Source: Caldisericia bacterium (GTDB lineage: Bacteria; Caldisericota; Caldisericia; UBA6126; JAGPKI01). Taken from it: a stretch of DNA of 5,345 nt. Both the position numbers and the translations under genes were made by a program. The stretch covers positions 4,683-10,027 of the forward strand of contig JAGPKI010000050.1 in NCBI GenBank assembly GCA_018054005.1. Direction: 5' to 3'. Positions 4,671 through 5,345 of this stretch are shown in pieces. Under the pieces are notes generated by a model. It ran no database searches. It saw nothing but the letters and a program-made list of their open reading frames with translations, and had not been told where the DNA came from. Position 1 is the first letter of the stretch, and each line of letters starts with the position of its first letter.

Positions 4671-5246
4671 CTAAAATCTTGGGTATTCAAAGTTTTTAAT
4701 ACCGTGAAAATATTTCCCTTTATAAGGAATGGCATCCTCACAATTCAGGGTATGAAAAACAAGTTGAGCAATCTGTAAACCGGGGAAAAGTACAATCGGA
4801 AGATTGCCAAGATTAGTTATTTCAAGAGTTAAATAGCCATTAAATCCAGGCTGTACTAAAACAGCTGTAGCTACTATTAAGCCTAGTCTTCCAAGCGAAG
4901 ATCTGCCTATAACATAAGCCATTAAATCAGCTGGAAAACCGAGATATTCAAGCGTACTTCCAAGTACAAAGCCTCCAGGATGAAGAACAAATGTCGAAGA
5001 AGAATCCTTGCTTGAATCTTTCATATAGTGGACTTCGTAATATTTATATCTTTCTTCTTCGGGTATTGACCCATTGTTTAAGTTCACAGCTGGAACATTT
5101 GTAAATTTTGTAGTGATTAATTTTGGACCTAATCTTAAATCTAATGAACCATTTTTAATCTGTTTACAAAATGAAACAATTGGTGAAACAATTAAATTAC
5201 GTTTTAATATTCTATCTTTTATTTCTTGTGAAGATAAAACAGCCAT
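4671..5246 (-). CDS. dcd: dCTP deaminase family protein
   Basis: A 191-residue protein, normal length for dCTP deaminase (dCTP + H2O to dUTP + NH3), which feeds dUMP to thymidylate synthesis and works as a cytosolic homotrimer. The family motifs are in order: NGSLDLRLG at 32-40, HPGGFVLGSTLEYL at 89-102, GRSSLGRLG at 114-122, VQPGFNGYLTLEITNLG at 131-147, and PGLQIAQLVFH at 155-165. By alignment with E. coli Dcd, Arg115, Ser116, Arg120 and the catalytic Glu142 are kept (E. coli R110, S111, R115, E138). The E. coli Asp128 position is Gln132, with one residue missing between the two motifs; the ATAV-V-PGF-G-LTLE pattern suggests a divergent COG0717 subfamily, as I recall from cyanobacteria. The C-terminal tail (KYFHGIKNFEYPRF) departs from the usual KYxGQ..P..SR ending. 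The start ATG 5246 is supported by AGTAGGT eight bases upstream. The fold is certain; substrate specificity is less so. Confidence 0.92.
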   Translation of the reverse strand: MAVLSSQEIKDRILKRNLIVSPIVSFCKQIKNGSLDLRLGPKLITTKFTNVPAVNLNNGSIPEEERYKYYEVHYMKDSSKDSSSTFVLHPGGFVLGSTLEYLGFPADLMAYVIGRSSLGRLGLIVATAVLVQPGFNGYLTLEITNLGNLPIVLFPGLQIAQLVFHTLNCEDAIPYKGKYFHGIKNFEYPRF

Positions 5247-5288
5247 ATCATTTACCTACTTTTTGCAAATTTATTAATATTTTACTTT

Positions 5289-5330
5289 ATTATATTTTTT
5301 TTCATAATATTGAAATTTTTAAGATTTCAA
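5289..5330 (-). promoter_or_regulatory. Candidate promoter(s) of the deaminase gene
   Basis: On the minus strand, TTGAAA (5330-5325, five of six to the -35 consensus) is followed after 18 bases by TATGAA (5306-5301). A perfect TATAAT also occurs at 5294-5289, without a good -35. Either would leave an untranslated leader of roughly 35-50 bases before ATG 5246. The DNA is very AT-rich, so chance matches are expected. Confidence 0.38.
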
Positions 5331-5337
5331 AACATTT

Positions 5338-5345
5338 CTGGATCC
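5338..5345. repeat. Possible edge of another TGGATCC repeat copy
   Basis: The window ends in AAAACATTTCTGGATCC, close to AAAACACTGGATCC at 3618-3631, where a hairpin repeat begins. Only the first eight bases of the shared core (CTGGATCC) are visible, so the next copy, if present, lies beyond the right edge. The sequence may also end here simply because GGATCC is a short common word. Confidence 0.25.

Noticed and set aside
5074..5277. Plus-strand ORF of 67 codons
   Set aside because: It is antisense to the 5' part of the deaminase gene and has no recognisable features.

Overview
This is a 5.3 kb stretch from an AT-rich bacterial chromosome. All three convincing genes lie on the minus strand, so transcription runs right to left. 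The taxon cannot be named from this sequence. It is probably a bacterium: the deaminase has a Shine-Dalgarno-led start, one protein carries a Flp-type (type IVb) pilin segment, and the intergenic DNA holds dispersed TGTCATTC...GAATCCAG repeats of a kind common in bacterial genomes. The stop codons are TAA, TAG and TAG. The genetic code looks standard, since Trp is read from TGG.

Layout from right to left, in the direction of transcription. (1) 5246-4671: a dCTP deaminase-family protein (Dcd, nucleotide metabolism), with a plausible promoter and Shine-Dalgarno upstream. (2) 4670-4400: a spacer with one repeat copy and a possible 20-codon ORF. (3) 4399-3893: a DUF192 domain joined without a stop to a C-terminal Flp-type prepilin segment. 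This is the most unusual object in the window. (4) 3892-3035: about 860 bp with no convincing gene. It contains a dense cluster of degenerate repeats and hairpins (3386-3786), an apparently empty stretch (3137-3385), and a complicated 5' leader for the next gene. (5) 2982-37: a 981-residue exported or membrane-anchored protein built from two PQQ/BamB-like beta-propellers. (6) At the left edge (8-15), a strong Shine-Dalgarno on the minus strand suggests that another gene starts just outside the window.

The genes do not form an obvious pathway. The deaminase is housekeeping. The DUF192-pilin fusion and the large propeller protein both point to the cell envelope, but wide repeat-filled gaps separate the three genes, so a single operon is unlikely. 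The DUF192-pilin fusion is the best candidate for an undescribed arrangement: if prepilin peptidase cuts at the Gly126/Gln127 junction, a folded DUF192 domain would serve as the 'leader peptide' of a 42-residue pilin.
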